From: Myxococcales bacterium
Lineage (GTDB): Bacteria > Myxococcota_A > Polyangia > Polyangiales > Ga0077539
NCBI GenBank assembly: GCA_016792845.1
Contig: JAEUKH010000030.1
Coordinates: 1 to 40,630 of the forward strand
Length of the DNA stretch: 40,630 nt
Reading direction: 5' to 3'
Part shown: one piece after another, positions 7,154 to 15,711 of the stretch
Layout: every line of letters starts with the position of its first letter
Position numbering within the stretch: position 1 is the stretch's first letter
The notes under the pieces: model-generated
Seen by the model: only the letters and a program-made list of their open reading frames with translations
What the model was told of the DNA's origin: nothing
Databases searched by the model: none
Program-made: the position numbers and the translations under genes

Positions 7154-9832
7154 TCAGCCCGGGCCGCAGAAGCCGTCGACGCAGTAGTTCGAGCAGCAGT
7201 CGGCGGGGGTGGTGCAGCGGCCGGTGGTGGGCACGCACGAGCAGCGGCCCGCGGTGCAGACGCCCGAGCAGCACTCGTTGTTGCGGGCGCAGGTGTTGTT
7301 CTGCGCGAGGCACTGATCGCAGCGGCCGTTCACGCACACATAGGGCGTGCAGCAGTCGTTGCGGAGCTCGCTCGGCACGCAGGTCTGACCGCGCGCGATG
7401 CACATCGGCGCTGGGGTGCAGACGCCGTTCTGGCAGCTGTTGGGCGAGCAGCAGTCGCGGTCGCTCGTGCACATCGCCCCGGTGGCGCGGCACGGAGCCT
7501 GGCAGGCGCCGTTCTGGCAGGTCTGCGGCGCGCAACAATCGGCGTCGCTGCGGCAGGTGGCGCTGGTCTGGGTGCAGGGGCGCCAGAGGCGGTACGAGAC
7601 CACCACCTCGTCGCCGATGCGGGGGCGGTAGGTGTCGCCGTAGAAGAGCACCGCCCGCGAGGTGGCGTCGTAGTCGAAGCCGTTGGCCCGCGAGCGGGGC
7701 ACGTCGACGCCGCGAACGCGCACCTTGAGGGTGCTGGTGATGGGCGTGCGCTCAAGCACGAAGGGGCTCGTGGCGCCCGCGATGGCCTCGACGATGCGGG
7801 TCATCGCCGCGGTGATCTCGGCGTCGGTGGCGGTCACGATGGGGATCACCGCGCCGTTGTTGCCTTCGATCACGCACCGCGGGAGGTACTGGAGCCCCGT
7901 GGTGGCGTTGTTGCAGTCGACCATGGTGGCTGCGCCGCTGGCGGCCATGCGGTCGTAAGGCACCAGGCCGAAGGTCAAGATCATGTTGCGACGGAAGTAG
8001 TCGACGATGTTGTTGCGCGTCGCGGCGCTGTAGCTCGTACCCCAGGCGCGCATGTTCTGCGGGTCGCTCGTGCGCGCGAAGTACCGCGAGAAGTCGTTCG
8101 AGCCGGGCTCGTCGGTGACATGAAAGGTCACCACCCGCGCACCCTGTCGGAAGCGGCGGTTGGGGTTCGTCTCGCCCCGCGCGGCGCGGGTAAACATCTC
8201 GTTCGTGGCGATCACCGCGGCGGCGGTGGGCTCCTCGCTCGACCCGCCGAAGGCGTAGGGGCGGAGGGTGTCGCCCGGCACCGTCGGGCAGGCGTTGTAG
8301 GTCGCCTCCTGGCAGAGGCGCTGCGGGCCGTTGGCGTCGGCGCCGTTGATCCACGCGAAGCCGGGGGAGTCGAGGTTCAACGTGGTCGAGCCCGCGTTGA
8401 GCACCCCGACCCTGAAGTCGACGCCCGCGGCGCGCAGCCGCTGAAAGAACTGAACGGCGGTGCGCCCGAGGCGCTCCTGGTCGTCGCTCATCGAGCCCGA
8501 GGTGTCGACGGTCCACAAGAAGTCGGCCATGGGCACGCGGTCGGCGCGAAACACCTGGCACGCGGCGCCGAGGCCCTGGTCGTTCTCGGCGATCCCCGTG
8601 GCGTTCACGAGGTCGATGCTCCGAATCGCGGTGAGCGCCGTGGTGGTCTCGTAGGCCGCGCGGGGAGCCACCGCGACGGCCACATCGGTGGTGTTCATCG
8701 ACCGACCGACGGTGCGCCGCACGGTGGTCACGTCGACGAAGAACTCCCCGGTGCTCCCGAGCGCCGCGCCCGCCGGCGGGGCCATCCCCGTGAGGGCCAT
8801 GGCCACCGCGTCTCGGAGCGCCGACGCCGTGGTCGTGCGCGCCACGCGGTACGTCGACGTGACGGCGCTGTTGCTGTCGTGGGTCGTAAACCCGCGGCCG
8901 ATCAAGACGGGGGTGGTGCCCGCACCGAGCGCCGCGACGATGGCCGTCTCGACCCGCATCGCCTCGGCGCGCAGGTCACCCATGCTCGGCTGGTTGAACA
9001 CCGCCCCGGCCACCTGGTTGCGCGCGTCTTCGAAGACCACGCCGCCGCGCATCATCGTGCCCGGCACCCGCCGCCCCATGCCCCACGCGGGGTCGAAGCC
9101 GATCTGCGTCGGCGCGCCAGGGAGCCCGAGCTGCGACACCGACGCGAGCCCCGAGGGGCGGCAGATTTCGAGCCCGCCCATGTTGTCGGGTCGCCCGTCG
9201 CCGTCGGTGTCGCGCAGCCGCGGGTCGGTCTCGCCGCGGGCCGTGTCGATGGTGCCGTCGCCGTTGGTGTCTTCGAGCCCGTCGTCGACCCCGTCGCCGT
9301 CGGAGTCGCGGCGGGTCGGGTCGAGGCCGCTGCACACCTCGCCGGCCATGCACATCGTGGTGCTCGTGCAGCGCGTCGGAGGCCGCCGTTGCCGCATCAC
9401 ATCGCTCGCCACGCAGGCCCGCGGGTACCGCGCCTCGTCGCCGTCGCGGATGCCGTCGCTGTCGCTGTCGGCCACGAAGGGGTCGGTCATCAGCCGGCAC
9501 TCTTCGTCGTTGGTGAGGCCGTCGTTGTCGCTGTCGATGCCCGCACCGCACCGCGGCGGCCCGCTGTCAGGCGGCCCCGCGTCGCGCGCCGCATCGGACG
9601 CGGCGTCGCTCGCCCCGGTGTCGACCCGCACCCCCGTGTCGACCGGGCGCACGTCAGGCCCGAGCAGCACGTCACGGGCCGCGTCGAGCCGCGGAACATC
9701 GGCCTGTGGGCGACCCGTGTCGACCCGCGAACCAGCATCGACGGCCACCGCGCCCTCGCCCCCCGCGTCGGCGCTGCACGCCGCGAGGAGGGCCACCGCG
9801 CAAGACCACCCGAGTCGCTTCAAGGTATGCAC
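7154..9832 (-). CDS. Cys-rich vWA-domain lipoprotein
   Basis: The 892-residue product starts with a lipoprotein signal peptide (lipobox LAAC, Cys19) and an Asp/Ala/Val linker. A block of thrombospondin-3-like calcium repeats follows (DSDNDGLTNDEE, DSDSDGIRDGDE, DSDGDGVDDGLED, DTDGDGRPD). The central region contains a von Willebrand A domain with the metal-site motif DTSGSMSDD preceded by hydrophobic FLWTV. The last ~150 residues are a ladder of Cys repeats of the type C-x-S-D-x-D-C-C-x-x-x-x-C-x-N-G-x-C, found in many myxobacterial surface proteins. It should sit on the outer membrane and mediate adhesion or protein binding; the partner is unknown. It is divergent from the YndJ-like gene. Confidence 0.9.
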   Translation of the reverse strand: MHTLKRLGWSCAVALLAACSADAGGEGAVAVDAGSRVDTGRPQADVPRLDAARDVLLGPDVRPVDTGVRVDTGASDAASDAARDAGPPDSGPPRCGAGIDSDNDGLTNDEECRLMTDPFVADSDSDGIRDGDEARYPRACVASDVMRQRRPPTRCTSTTMCMAGEVCSGLDPTRRDSDGDGVDDGLEDTNGDGTIDTARGETDPRLRDTDGDGRPDNMGGLEICRPSGLASVSQLGLPGAPTQIGFDPAWGMGRRVPGTMMRGGVVFEDARNQVAGAVFNQPSMGDLRAEAMRVETAIVAALGAGTTPVLIGRGFTTHDSNSAVTSTYRVARTTTASALRDAVAMALTGMAPPAGAALGSTGEFFVDVTTVRRTVGRSMNTTDVAVAVAPRAAYETTTALTAIRSIDLVNATGIAENDQGLGAACQVFRADRVPMADFLWTVDTSGSMSDDQERLGRTAVQFFQRLRAAGVDFRVGVLNAGSTTLNLDSPGFAWINGADANGPQRLCQEATYNACPTVPGDTLRPYAFGGSSEEPTAAAVIATNEMFTRAARGETNPNRRFRQGARVVTFHVTDEPGSNDFSRYFARTSDPQNMRAWGTSYSAATRNNIVDYFRRNMILTFGLVPYDRMAASGAATMVDCNNATTGLQYLPRCVIEGNNGAVIPIVTATDAEITAAMTRIVEAIAGATSPFVLERTPITSTLKVRVRGVDVPRSRANGFDYDATSRAVLFYGDTYRPRIGDEVVVSYRLWRPCTQTSATCRSDADCCAPQTCQNGACQAPCRATGAMCTSDRDCCSPNSCQNGVCTPAPMCIARGQTCVPSELRNDCCTPYVCVNGRCDQCLAQNNTCARNNECCSGVCTAGRCSCVPTTGRCTTPADCCSNYCVDGFCGPG

Positions 9833-9932
9833 CCTTCGACGCTACCTCAGCCGCGCGGGGCGGCGAAGTCTCGATCGGGGCAAAAAAGCACAGAGATCGG
9901 GTACCGTCGTCTCGGTGAGCGCAGACCTTGTG

Positions 9933-11612
9933 ATGCTCGAAGCCGTCGTGCGGGGCCTCGTGTCGGTGTTGGCCGCGGTGGCGGTGCCGCTCGGCCTCTC
10001 GGCGGCGGTGCGACGCGGGCGGGGCGCAGCGGTCGACACCCTCGAAGGCCAGGTGGCCCGGTGGGCCTGGCTCTTCGGGGCCTTTGAGGCGCTCGCGCTC
10101 TGGCGTCGCAGCGGGCCCCTCGCGGTGACCCTCTCGGCGCTCTCGCTCGCCTTCGCGGTCGTGGCGGCGCTCTCGGCCCTGCGACGCTTCGTCGGGCGGA
10201 GCCGGTATCGCCTTAGCACCGCGGCCCTCGACCTGGCCTCGGGCTACCTCGCGGTGGGCGCGGGGTGGGCGCTCGTGTACGTCTCGGGCGTCAGGGTGGC
10301 GGGCTACGGCGGGCTCGAAGCCCTGCTCACGGCGGCCCATTTCTACGCTGCGGGCTTCGGCGCGAACAGCGTCGCGGGGCTCCTCGGTCGGAGCCTCGCG
10401 GGCGCCCCTCGGGGCCTGCGTCGGGCCCACGCCGCGGGCACCGTGGGGATGATGTCAGGGGTCGCGCTCCTCGCGGCGGGTATCGCGCTCTGGCGGCCCC
10501 TCGAACGCGTCGCGGCGTGGGAGGTCGCGGCCTCGCTGGCGGTGTTAGGGGGCCTCCTCGGGTGGCAGAGCGCTCGCCCTGGGGCGCGGCCCGCGCGGCT
10601 CTGTCTAGCCCTCGCGGCGCTCTCGACGGTGTCGTCGTCGGCCCTCGCGGTGTGGTTCTCGCTGGTGGGCTTTGCGGCCCTCGGGCCGCGCGCGCTCGCG
10701 GTGATGGTGTGGGCCCACGGGGTGCTGAACGCGCTCGGCTTTGTGCTCCTCGGGCTGGCCGGTCTTCGAGGCCTGCGGGCGCACGATCGAACGAACCGCA
10801 GCGGGCTTCCGCTGTCGGCGCTTCCTGGGGCCCGCGGGGTGGTGGGCGCGGGCTATTTCGAGCGCGAGGGCCTCGTCGACGACGCGCGCCGGGTGCGGGG
10901 CCTCATCGACGATTTCTCGGAGTACGCCCGCGCCGATTTCGACCCCAAGGGGCTCTCGCCCGAGGTGAGAGACTTCTACGAGAACACGCACGCCTGGCGG
11001 CTCTATGTGAGCCCGACGTGGCAACCCCGCTGGCGCCTCCCGGGTCTCCTCTGGAAGGCCCTCGCGGCCCGCTTCGAGCAGCTCAACCTCCCCGCGGGCG
11101 CGCGGCGTGTTCACCCTGTCACGAGCCGCCTCGTGGCGCTCCGAGAAGACCGCGACGGCCGCGCGCTCCCGCGAGGCTGGGTGCGCAGCTACGCGCGGCC
11201 CGACGGCGCCGAGGGCGAGGCCCTCTACATCGCCGCTTACGCCTCGCACGTCGCCGACGCGCGACGGTACATGAACATCGCCTTCGCCCTCCCGCTCGGC
11301 GTGATGACCAGCGTGCTTCGGCTCGACCACGGCGCACCCGACGGGGCGATCAGCCTCTCGACCTTCGCCGACGAGACCGCCACCGACGAGGGCGACCAGG
11401 GGGTGTACGGCAGCCTCGCCGGGCGCTACGCGCGCTGGCCCCTCGACGAGGTCATCACGGTGTGGTGCGTCGACGCCGAGCCCGGGTGGCGCGACGCGCG
11501 GCCGCCCCCCGAGGGGGTCAACCCCAACGAAGTGAGGCTCCTCGCGCGCCACGACATGTGGTGCTTCGGGAGCCTCTACCTCTCGATGACCTACCACCTC
11601 ACCAAAGCGTGA
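9933..11612 (+). CDS. YndJ-like membrane protein
   Basis: The start is placed at the ATG at 9933; an in-frame GTG at 9915 is an equally possible start six codons upstream. Residues ~1-280 form about eight or nine hydrophobic segments. Residues ~300-559 form a soluble domain with the pattern F-Y-E-N-T, R-F-E-Q-L-N-L-P, R-Y-M-N-I-A, a Gly-Val-Tyr segment and a C-terminal H-D-M-W-C-F...Y-H-L. From memory this order matches the Bacillus YndJ family, which has no well-established function. The last codons (L-T-K-A-stop) lie inside a palindrome of the family shared with the RtcR-like locus. It converges on the FKBP gene. Confidence 0.75.
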   Translation: MLEAVVRGLVSVLAAVAVPLGLSAAVRRGRGAAVDTLEGQVARWAWLFGAFEALALWRRSGPLAVTLSALSLAFAVVAALSALRRFVGRSRYRLSTAALDLASGYLAVGAGWALVYVSGVRVAGYGGLEALLTAAHFYAAGFGANSVAGLLGRSLAGAPRGLRRAHAAGTVGMMSGVALLAAGIALWRPLERVAAWEVAASLAVLGGLLGWQSARPGARPARLCLALAALSTVSSSALAVWFSLVGFAALGPRALAVMVWAHGVLNALGFVLLGLAGLRGLRAHDRTNRSGLPLSALPGARGVVGAGYFEREGLVDDARRVRGLIDDFSEYARADFDPKGLSPEVRDFYENTHAWRLYVSPTWQPRWRLPGLLWKALAARFEQLNLPAGARRVHPVTSRLVALREDRDGRALPRGWVRSYARPDGAEGEALYIAAYASHVADARRYMNIAFALPLGVMTSVLRLDHGAPDGAISLSTFADETATDEGDQGVYGSLAGRYARWPLDEVITVWCVDAEPGWRDARPPPEGVNPNEVRLLARHDMWCFGSLYLSMTYHLTKA

Positions 11613-11633
11613 GGGCGATCACCGCTTCGTGAT
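11598..11633. promoter_or_regulatory. Pair of 16-bp palindromes (C/A)TCAC-N6-GTGA(G/T)
   Basis: CTCAC-CAAAGC-GTGAG (11598-11613) and ATCAC-CGCTTC-GTGAT (11618-11633) have centres 20 bp apart. The first overlaps the YndJ-like stop codon; the second lies in the 32-bp gap between convergent genes. They share spacing and sequence with the array upstream of the sigma factor gene, including the 14-mer TCACCAAAGCGTGA. No promoter for them to serve is visible here. They could also act as weak hairpins between the converging genes. Confidence 0.65.
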
Positions 11634-11644
11634 GTGCCGCGGGC

Positions 11645-12448
11645 TCAGTGCGCCGGGGCCGCGCTCGGAGGCGGCGTCGCGCCGGGGGCAGGGGCCGCGC
11701 CGGGGGCAGGGGCCGCGCCGGGGGCAGGGGCCGCGCCGCCGCCTTGCGGGGCCACGATGCCGAGGAGCTCGACCTCGAAGACCAGGGTCGACCCGGCGGG
11801 GATGTTGCGCTGCCCGCGGTCGCCGTAGGCGATGTCGCTCGGGCACACGAGCTTCGCGCGGCCGCCGACGTGCATCCGCGCGACGCCCTCGGTCCAGCAA
11901 GGGATCACGCCGTTGAGCGGAAACTCGACGGGCTCGCCGCCGTGGCTCCGCGAGCTGTCGAACTCGGTGCCGTTGATGAGCGTGCCGCGGTAGTGCACCC
12001 GCACGGTGTCGCTGGCCGCGGGCTGCGCCCCGGTGCCGGCCTGGAGCTCGCGGTACACGAGCCCCGAGGGCAAGCGCACGGCGCCCTCTTCGCGCGCGGC
12101 CTGCTCGGCGAAGGCGCGGCCGCGGGTGTGCTCTTGCTCGGCGCGCCCCTGCGAGCGGCTGCGGGCCATGTCGTTGATGCGCGGGCCCCAGGTCGAGAGC
12201 TCGACCTGCGCCTGGGCGCCGGTCACCTGGTCAGAGATGCCACGCTGCACCACCGCGAGTTCGGCCGGCGTAAGGTTGAAGTCGCCCATGCGCTGCCCCA
12301 TCACGAGGCCGAGGGCGTAGAGCGTGCGCTCGTCGTCGGTGCGGAGCGCCCCCGTCGACGCGGGCGCGGCGCCGGTCGAAGGGGTTGAGGGCGTGGCGGG
12401 CTTACAAGCTGCGAGCCCGAGGGCTGCGAGAAGTACGATGTGACGCAT
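11645..12448 (-). CDS. FKBP-type peptidyl-prolyl isomerase lipoprotein
   Basis: The start is the ATG at 12448, which exposes a lipoprotein signal (MRHIVLLAALGLAAC, Cys15). Residues ~35-120 match the helical FKBP_N dimerisation domain of Mip/FkpA-type proteins. Residues ~125-230 are the FKBP catalytic domain, with VHYRGTLINGTEFDSS (151-166), I-P-C-W-T-E-G and the closing AYGDRG...IPAGSTLVFEVEL. It should catalyse cis-trans isomerisation of prolyl bonds in periplasmic proteins. The C-terminal tail (231-267) is a Pro/Ala/Gly repeat encoded by three perfect 18-bp DNA repeats. The RNB nuclease gene lies 165 bp upstream on the same strand; co-transcription is possible but unproven. Confidence 0.93.
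   Translation of the reverse strand: MRHIVLLAALGLAACKPATPSTPSTGAAPASTGALRTDDERTLYALGLVMGQRMGDFNLTPAELAVVQRGISDQVTGAQAQVELSTWGPRINDMARSRSQGRAEQEHTRGRAFAEQAAREEGAVRLPSGLVYRELQAGTGAQPAASDTVRVHYRGTLINGTEFDSSRSHGGEPVEFPLNGVIPCWTEGVARMHVGGRAKLVCPSDIAYGDRGQRNIPAGSTLVFEVELLGIVAPQGGGAAPAPGAAPAPGAAPAPGATPPPSAAPAH
11679..11732. repeat. Three perfect 18-bp tandem repeats
   Basis: The unit gcgccgggggcaggggcc occurs three times without a mismatch and encodes the Ala-Pro-Gly-rich tail of the FKBP lipoprotein. Such repeats can gain or lose units by slippage while keeping frame. Confidence 0.9.
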
Positions 12449-12613
12449 GGCTTCGGGCGCCGCGAGTACCACACCCCCGCGGCCCGCGTCGCCCCTCTGC
12501 GTCAGAAATTGAGCAGAGGCCTCCCCCCCCGCCGCGCGCGCCGTCACGCGCTCCGGGGGGCGGCGGTGTCACGGAGGGGCCCTGACGCTCTGAAAGGTGA
12601 ACCTGGCCGGAGC

Positions 12614-14098
12614 TCAGGCCGCGCCGGCGCGCCTGAAGCGCGCAAAATCGAGGTACCCCGCGCGGACGTCGACCGACACCAGGGTGGCCGCCACGGTCTC
12701 GCCTACGTCGACGCCCTCGAAGCCCGCCACGAGGCGCCCCTCGACCGCCGGGCGCGGGAGCTTCACCCAGACGCCGCGACCGTTCGAGCCGCTCACCACG
12801 GCGTCGAAGCGATCGCCCACGCGGTTCGAGAGAAACAGCGCGGCGGCGCTCTTGTCGATCTGTCGCTCGACCTTGCGGGCGCTGCTGCTGCGCTCGGTGC
12901 AGCGGGCCGCGATGGCGTCGAGGGCGTCGTCGCTGAAGGGCGGCGGGGCGCCGCGAAGTACGGCGTGGAGGCTCCGCTGCACGACGATGTCGGGGAGCCG
13001 ACGGTTCGGCGCCGTCGAGTGGGCGTAGGCGTCGACGGCGAGGGCGAAGTGGGGCAGCGGGGCGTCGCCGGGGCGCCATCGGAGGTACTCGCCCGAGCCG
13101 ATGAGCTTGCGCACGGCGAGCGAGAGCTGCGCGGCGTTGGCGGGGTCGTGGGCCTCGACCGCGGCGAGCCAGCGCGCGAGGCTCTGGGGCTCGGGCTCGG
13201 CGGGCAGCGTGTACGAGACGCTCGCGGCGAGCTCGCGGAGCCGCGCCCACCGCGGCGGCGGCCGGACCACCCGTCGGATGCACGACACCCCCGCGTCGGC
13301 GAGGGTCTCGGCCACGGCTTGATTGACCACGAGCATGAAGTTCTCGACGATGCGACCGGCCCGGGTGGGGGCGCGGTCGATGATGTCGACCACATGCCCG
13401 GCGTCGTCGCGCAGGAGCTCGGTCTCGCGGGAAGAGAAGCCCAGCGCGCCGCGCGCATTCTTGCGGGCCTCAAGGCGCTCGGCCAGGCTCATCTGGAGCA
13501 GCAGCTGCGCCAGGAGCGCCGCGTCGCAGTCGCGGGGCGGGGGCCCGCCGTCGAGCCACGCGCTGACGTCTTCGTACACGAGCTTCGCGCGGTTCTGAAT
13601 CACCGCGGGGAAGTGCGCGCGGCTCTGCACCGCGCCCTCGGCGTCGACGGTCAGCACCGTCACCATCGCGCGCCGCGCGACCCCCGGCAAGAGCGACGTG
13701 CGGTCTTCGCTCAGCGCCCGCGGCAACATCGGAAACACCCCGGCCGCCGTGTACACCGTGGTCGTGTTGGCCTCGGCCAGCGCCGCCGCCCGGGCGCCCT
13801 CGCGCAGGTACGCGCTCACCTCGGCGATGCCCACATAGAGCCGGATCGCCCCGTCTTCGAGGGCCTCGCAGTACTCAACCTGGTCGAGGTCGCGCGAGCT
13901 CTCGTTGTCAATGCTCGACCAGAGCAGATGCCGCAGGTCGCGCAAGAGCGGGTCATCGTCGGGGGCGGCGCTGAGGGCCTCGGCCTCGGCCTCTGGCGAC
14001 GTGTGAACGAAGCCCCTTTGCACAAATGCACGGTCTGCCAAGCGATTCAGGTCGATCTGGTCATCGACGCCGTTGCCATCGCGGTCTCGTGTCACCAC
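12614..14098 (-). CDS. RNB-family (RNase II/R-like) 3'-5' exoribonuclease
   Basis: I take the GTG at 14098 (or the adjacent GTG at 14095) as start because AGAGGGG lies about 8 nt upstream. A distant ATG at 14290 would add 64 Arg-rich residues of no known kind and overlap the divergent gene. The ~494-residue product carries the RNB catalytic core: SIDNESSRDLDQ (metal-binding Asp cluster), then V-G-I-A-E-V-S-A-Y, the T-V-Y-T...F-P-M-L-P-R-A-L-S-E-D segment and a C-terminal S1-like beta-barrel (V-W-V-K-L...V-E-G-R-L-V). The fourth Asp of the E. coli RNase II cluster is Gln here (D-L-D-Q), a variant I recall from other RNB subfamilies, so activity is still likely. It should degrade single-stranded RNA in the cytoplasm. 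Confidence 0.85.
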   Translation of the reverse strand: MVTRDRDGNGVDDQIDLNRLADRAFVQRGFVHTSPEAEAEALSAAPDDDPLLRDLRHLLWSSIDNESSRDLDQVEYCEALEDGAIRLYVGIAEVSAYLREGARAAALAEANTTTVYTAAGVFPMLPRALSEDRTSLLPGVARRAMVTVLTVDAEGAVQSRAHFPAVIQNRAKLVYEDVSAWLDGGPPPRDCDAALLAQLLLQMSLAERLEARKNARGALGFSSRETELLRDDAGHVVDIIDRAPTRAGRIVENFMLVVNQAVAETLADAGVSCIRRVVRPPPRWARLRELAASVSYTLPAEPEPQSLARWLAAVEAHDPANAAQLSLAVRKLIGSGEYLRWRPGDAPLPHFALAVDAYAHSTAPNRRLPDIVVQRSLHAVLRGAPPPFSDDALDAIAARCTERSSSARKVERQIDKSAAALFLSNRVGDRFDAVVSGSNGRGVWVKLPRPAVEGRLVAGFEGVDVGETVAATLVSVDVRAGYLDFARFRRAGAA

Positions 14099-14274
14099 AC
14101 CCCGACACCCCTCTCTGCGACCCTTCGCGGTCGCGCTACCTTGCCCCCAACCCCCTCGGTCGAGCAAGTCGCTGCGCCGCCCCGTCAGGCCGCGCTCACG
14201 CCCCCGCGCGAGGTCACGCGCCGCGGCATCGAGCCCGCGACGCGAACGCTCGCTGCGCGGTACTGTCGTCGGCT

Positions 14275-15672
14275 GTGAACCGCCGCGCACGCGCTGTGAC
14301 CCTCTCGGCTCTTCTCGCTCTCAGGTGTCGCCCGTCGGCGACATCACCGTCTCGTGATGCCGCCGCGCCGACGCCGCCGACAGAGACGCGCGCTGACGCC
14401 GGGCGCGCTGACGCCGGGCGCGCTGACGCCGGGCGCGTCGTCGCGGATGCGGGGCCGATGCGCGTGCCGGTGGCGTGGCGTCAACGTGAGGTCATTCGTC
14501 TCGACCTCGTGGCCGACGCGGGGCCGCCCGAGACGCCGACGTACGGCGTCGGCGGGTTGCCGCAGCGCACGCAGCTCGTGGCAGCCGAGGGCGCCTTCGT
14601 CGTGGTGGGCGCGGTGCCCCGAGAGGCCGACGGCGTCGACGCGGTGGTGGCCCGAAGGTACCGCCTCGATGGCATCCCCGAGGGCGACGCGGTGCTGGTG
14701 GCCGCGCCCCGCGCGAGCGTGCTCTCGCTCGCGGCCGACGCCCAGGGTGACCGAATCTGGGTCGCGTTCACCACCCAACGCGACAGCGCCCGGCAGACCG
14801 AGGCCCGCGCCGTGAGGGCCGACCTCGGCGCGGTGGGCCCTACGTTGCGCGTGAGCGCACATCGCGAGGCCGACGACGGGCCGCCCGTGTTGGCCATCGA
14901 AGCCCGCGACGACGGCGGCGCTTCGGTCTTCGCGGCGACCCGCCCCGTCCACGTCTCAGCGGCAGAGCTTGCGCGGCAGGAGGCCGCTCGGGAGGGCAGC
15001 GGCGGGGCTCCTTCGGCGAACCCTTCGGTCACCGCACGGGTGTTTGACCTCGGGGCAGGGGCGGCTCCGGCGCTGCGCTTTGTGTGGCGCTCTGAGGTCT
15101 CGCTGGCGCTCTACAGCGAGGGCGTCTCGTTGGCCGAGCTCCCCTGGAGCGCCCGCTGGGTCAGCACCCCCGCGGGACGCCTCGTGGCGACCTTCGTCGC
15201 CGAAGGTCTCGACGACGGCAACTACCTTCTGAGCCCGCTCGCCCCCGGCGCCACCCGGGTCGGCCCCATGTCGCCGGTGATCGGGTACCGCGACGGGATC
15301 GTGTACGCTGCGCACCACGGCGGCGACCGCACGGCCCTCGAAGCCGTCGCCCTCGGGGCGGGGCCTGACGGCGGCGTGGGCTTTGTCGCAGGCCGCGCGC
15401 GCCCCTTGGGCGACGACCGCAGCGCGACGCTCGGGTGCTCTGAGACGCAGCTCACTTGGGGCCAGACCTCCGTCGCTGACGCGCGGGGGCAGCTCGACCT
15501 CGGGCCGCTCCTCGGGCAGCGCCTCGTCGGGCGCCCGCTGCCGACCCACACCATGCGATGGAGCCCCGAGGGCCTCGTGGCCGTCGACGCGACGCACGGC
15601 CTTGAGCAGCCGCGGTTGATGCGATGGCGCTGCCTCGGGGCGAGGCTCCAGCGGGTCGACGCCGCGCCCTGA
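14275..15672 (+). CDS. Secreted/lipoprotein-like protein of unknown function
   Basis: The best start is the GTG at 14275, giving a hydrophobic leader (VNRRARAVTLSALLALRC) followed by a Ser/Pro/Asp linker. The L-R-C site is a poor lipobox, so a lipid anchor is uncertain. Three perfect 15-bp repeats (14390-14434) encode A-D-A-G-R units. The remaining ~400 residues are beta-rich, with recurrent short strands (V-A-A-E-G-A-F-V-V-V-G-A-V, I-W-V-A-F-T-T-Q) that suggest a beta-propeller, but I recognise no family. Its stop is 5 bp before a palindrome and 31 bp before the RtcR-like gene, so the two may be co-transcribed. Confidence 0.75.
   Translation: MNRRARAVTLSALLALRCRPSATSPSRDAAAPTPPTETRADAGRADAGRADAGRVVADAGPMRVPVAWRQREVIRLDLVADAGPPETPTYGVGGLPQRTQLVAAEGAFVVVGAVPREADGVDAVVARRYRLDGIPEGDAVLVAAPRASVLSLAADAQGDRIWVAFTTQRDSARQTEARAVRADLGAVGPTLRVSAHREADDGPPVLAIEARDDGGASVFAATRPVHVSAAELARQEAAREGSGGAPSANPSVTARVFDLGAGAAPALRFVWRSEVSLALYSEGVSLAELPWSARWVSTPAGRLVATFVAEGLDDGNYLLSPLAPGATRVGPMSPVIGYRDGIVYAAHHGGDRTALEAVALGAGPDGGVGFVAGRARPLGDDRSATLGCSETQLTWGQTSVADARGQLDLGPLLGQRLVGRPLPTHTMRWSPEGLVAVDATHGLEQPRLMRWRCLGARLQRVDAAP
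14343..14358. promoter_or_regulatory. ATCAC-CGTCTC-GTGAT palindrome inside a coding region
   Basis: An exact member of the ATCAC-N6-GTGAT family, 68 bp inside the upstream coding sequence of the unknown secreted protein. It is single, with no partner 20 bp away, so it may be a weak or accidental site. Confidence 0.5.
14390..14434. repeat. Three perfect 15-bp tandem repeats
   Basis: The unit gcgctgacgccgggc occurs three times perfectly and encodes Ala-Asp-Ala-Gly-Arg in the linker after the signal sequence of the secreted protein. Confidence 0.9.
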
Positions 15673-15676
15673 GCGC

Positions 15677-15711
15677 ATCACGGCGCCGTGATACCGTCAC
15701 GGAATGGTGAA
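15677..15711. promoter_or_regulatory. Two palindromic operators overlapping the activator's start
   Basis: ATCACGGCGCCGTGAT (15677-15692) is a perfect 16-bp palindrome. GTCAC-GGAATG-GTGAA (15696-15711) is a near-match whose centre is 19 bp away and which contains the activator's ATG at 15704. Location and family membership suggest autoregulation of the RtcR-like gene. Confidence 0.7.

Noticed and set aside
8688..9932. Long upstream extension of the YndJ-like frame
   Set aside because: It runs antisense through the vWA lipoprotein and adds Ser/Pro/Arg-rich sequence; membrane-type sequence begins only at about 9933.
7103..10087. 994-codon rightward open frame opposite the vWA lipoprotein
   Set aside because: An antisense shadow caused by high GC; it has Ala/Arg/Gly-rich translation without domains, while the minus strand shows a lipobox, vWA and Cys repeats.
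11500..11597. Leftward sigma-54 promoter near the stranded palindrome pair (TGGCGCG-N4-GAGCC)
   Set aside because: Only the GG/GC dinucleotides fit, which occurs often by chance at this GC content.
11679..11732. CRISPR-like repeat
   Set aside because: The 18-bp units are directly abutting, have no spacers, and encode an in-frame Pro/Ala tail.
14099..14290. ATG start of the RNB gene at 14290
   Set aside because: It adds 64 Arg/Gly-rich residues, overlaps the divergent gene's start, and lacks a ribosome-binding site as good as that of the GTG at 14098.
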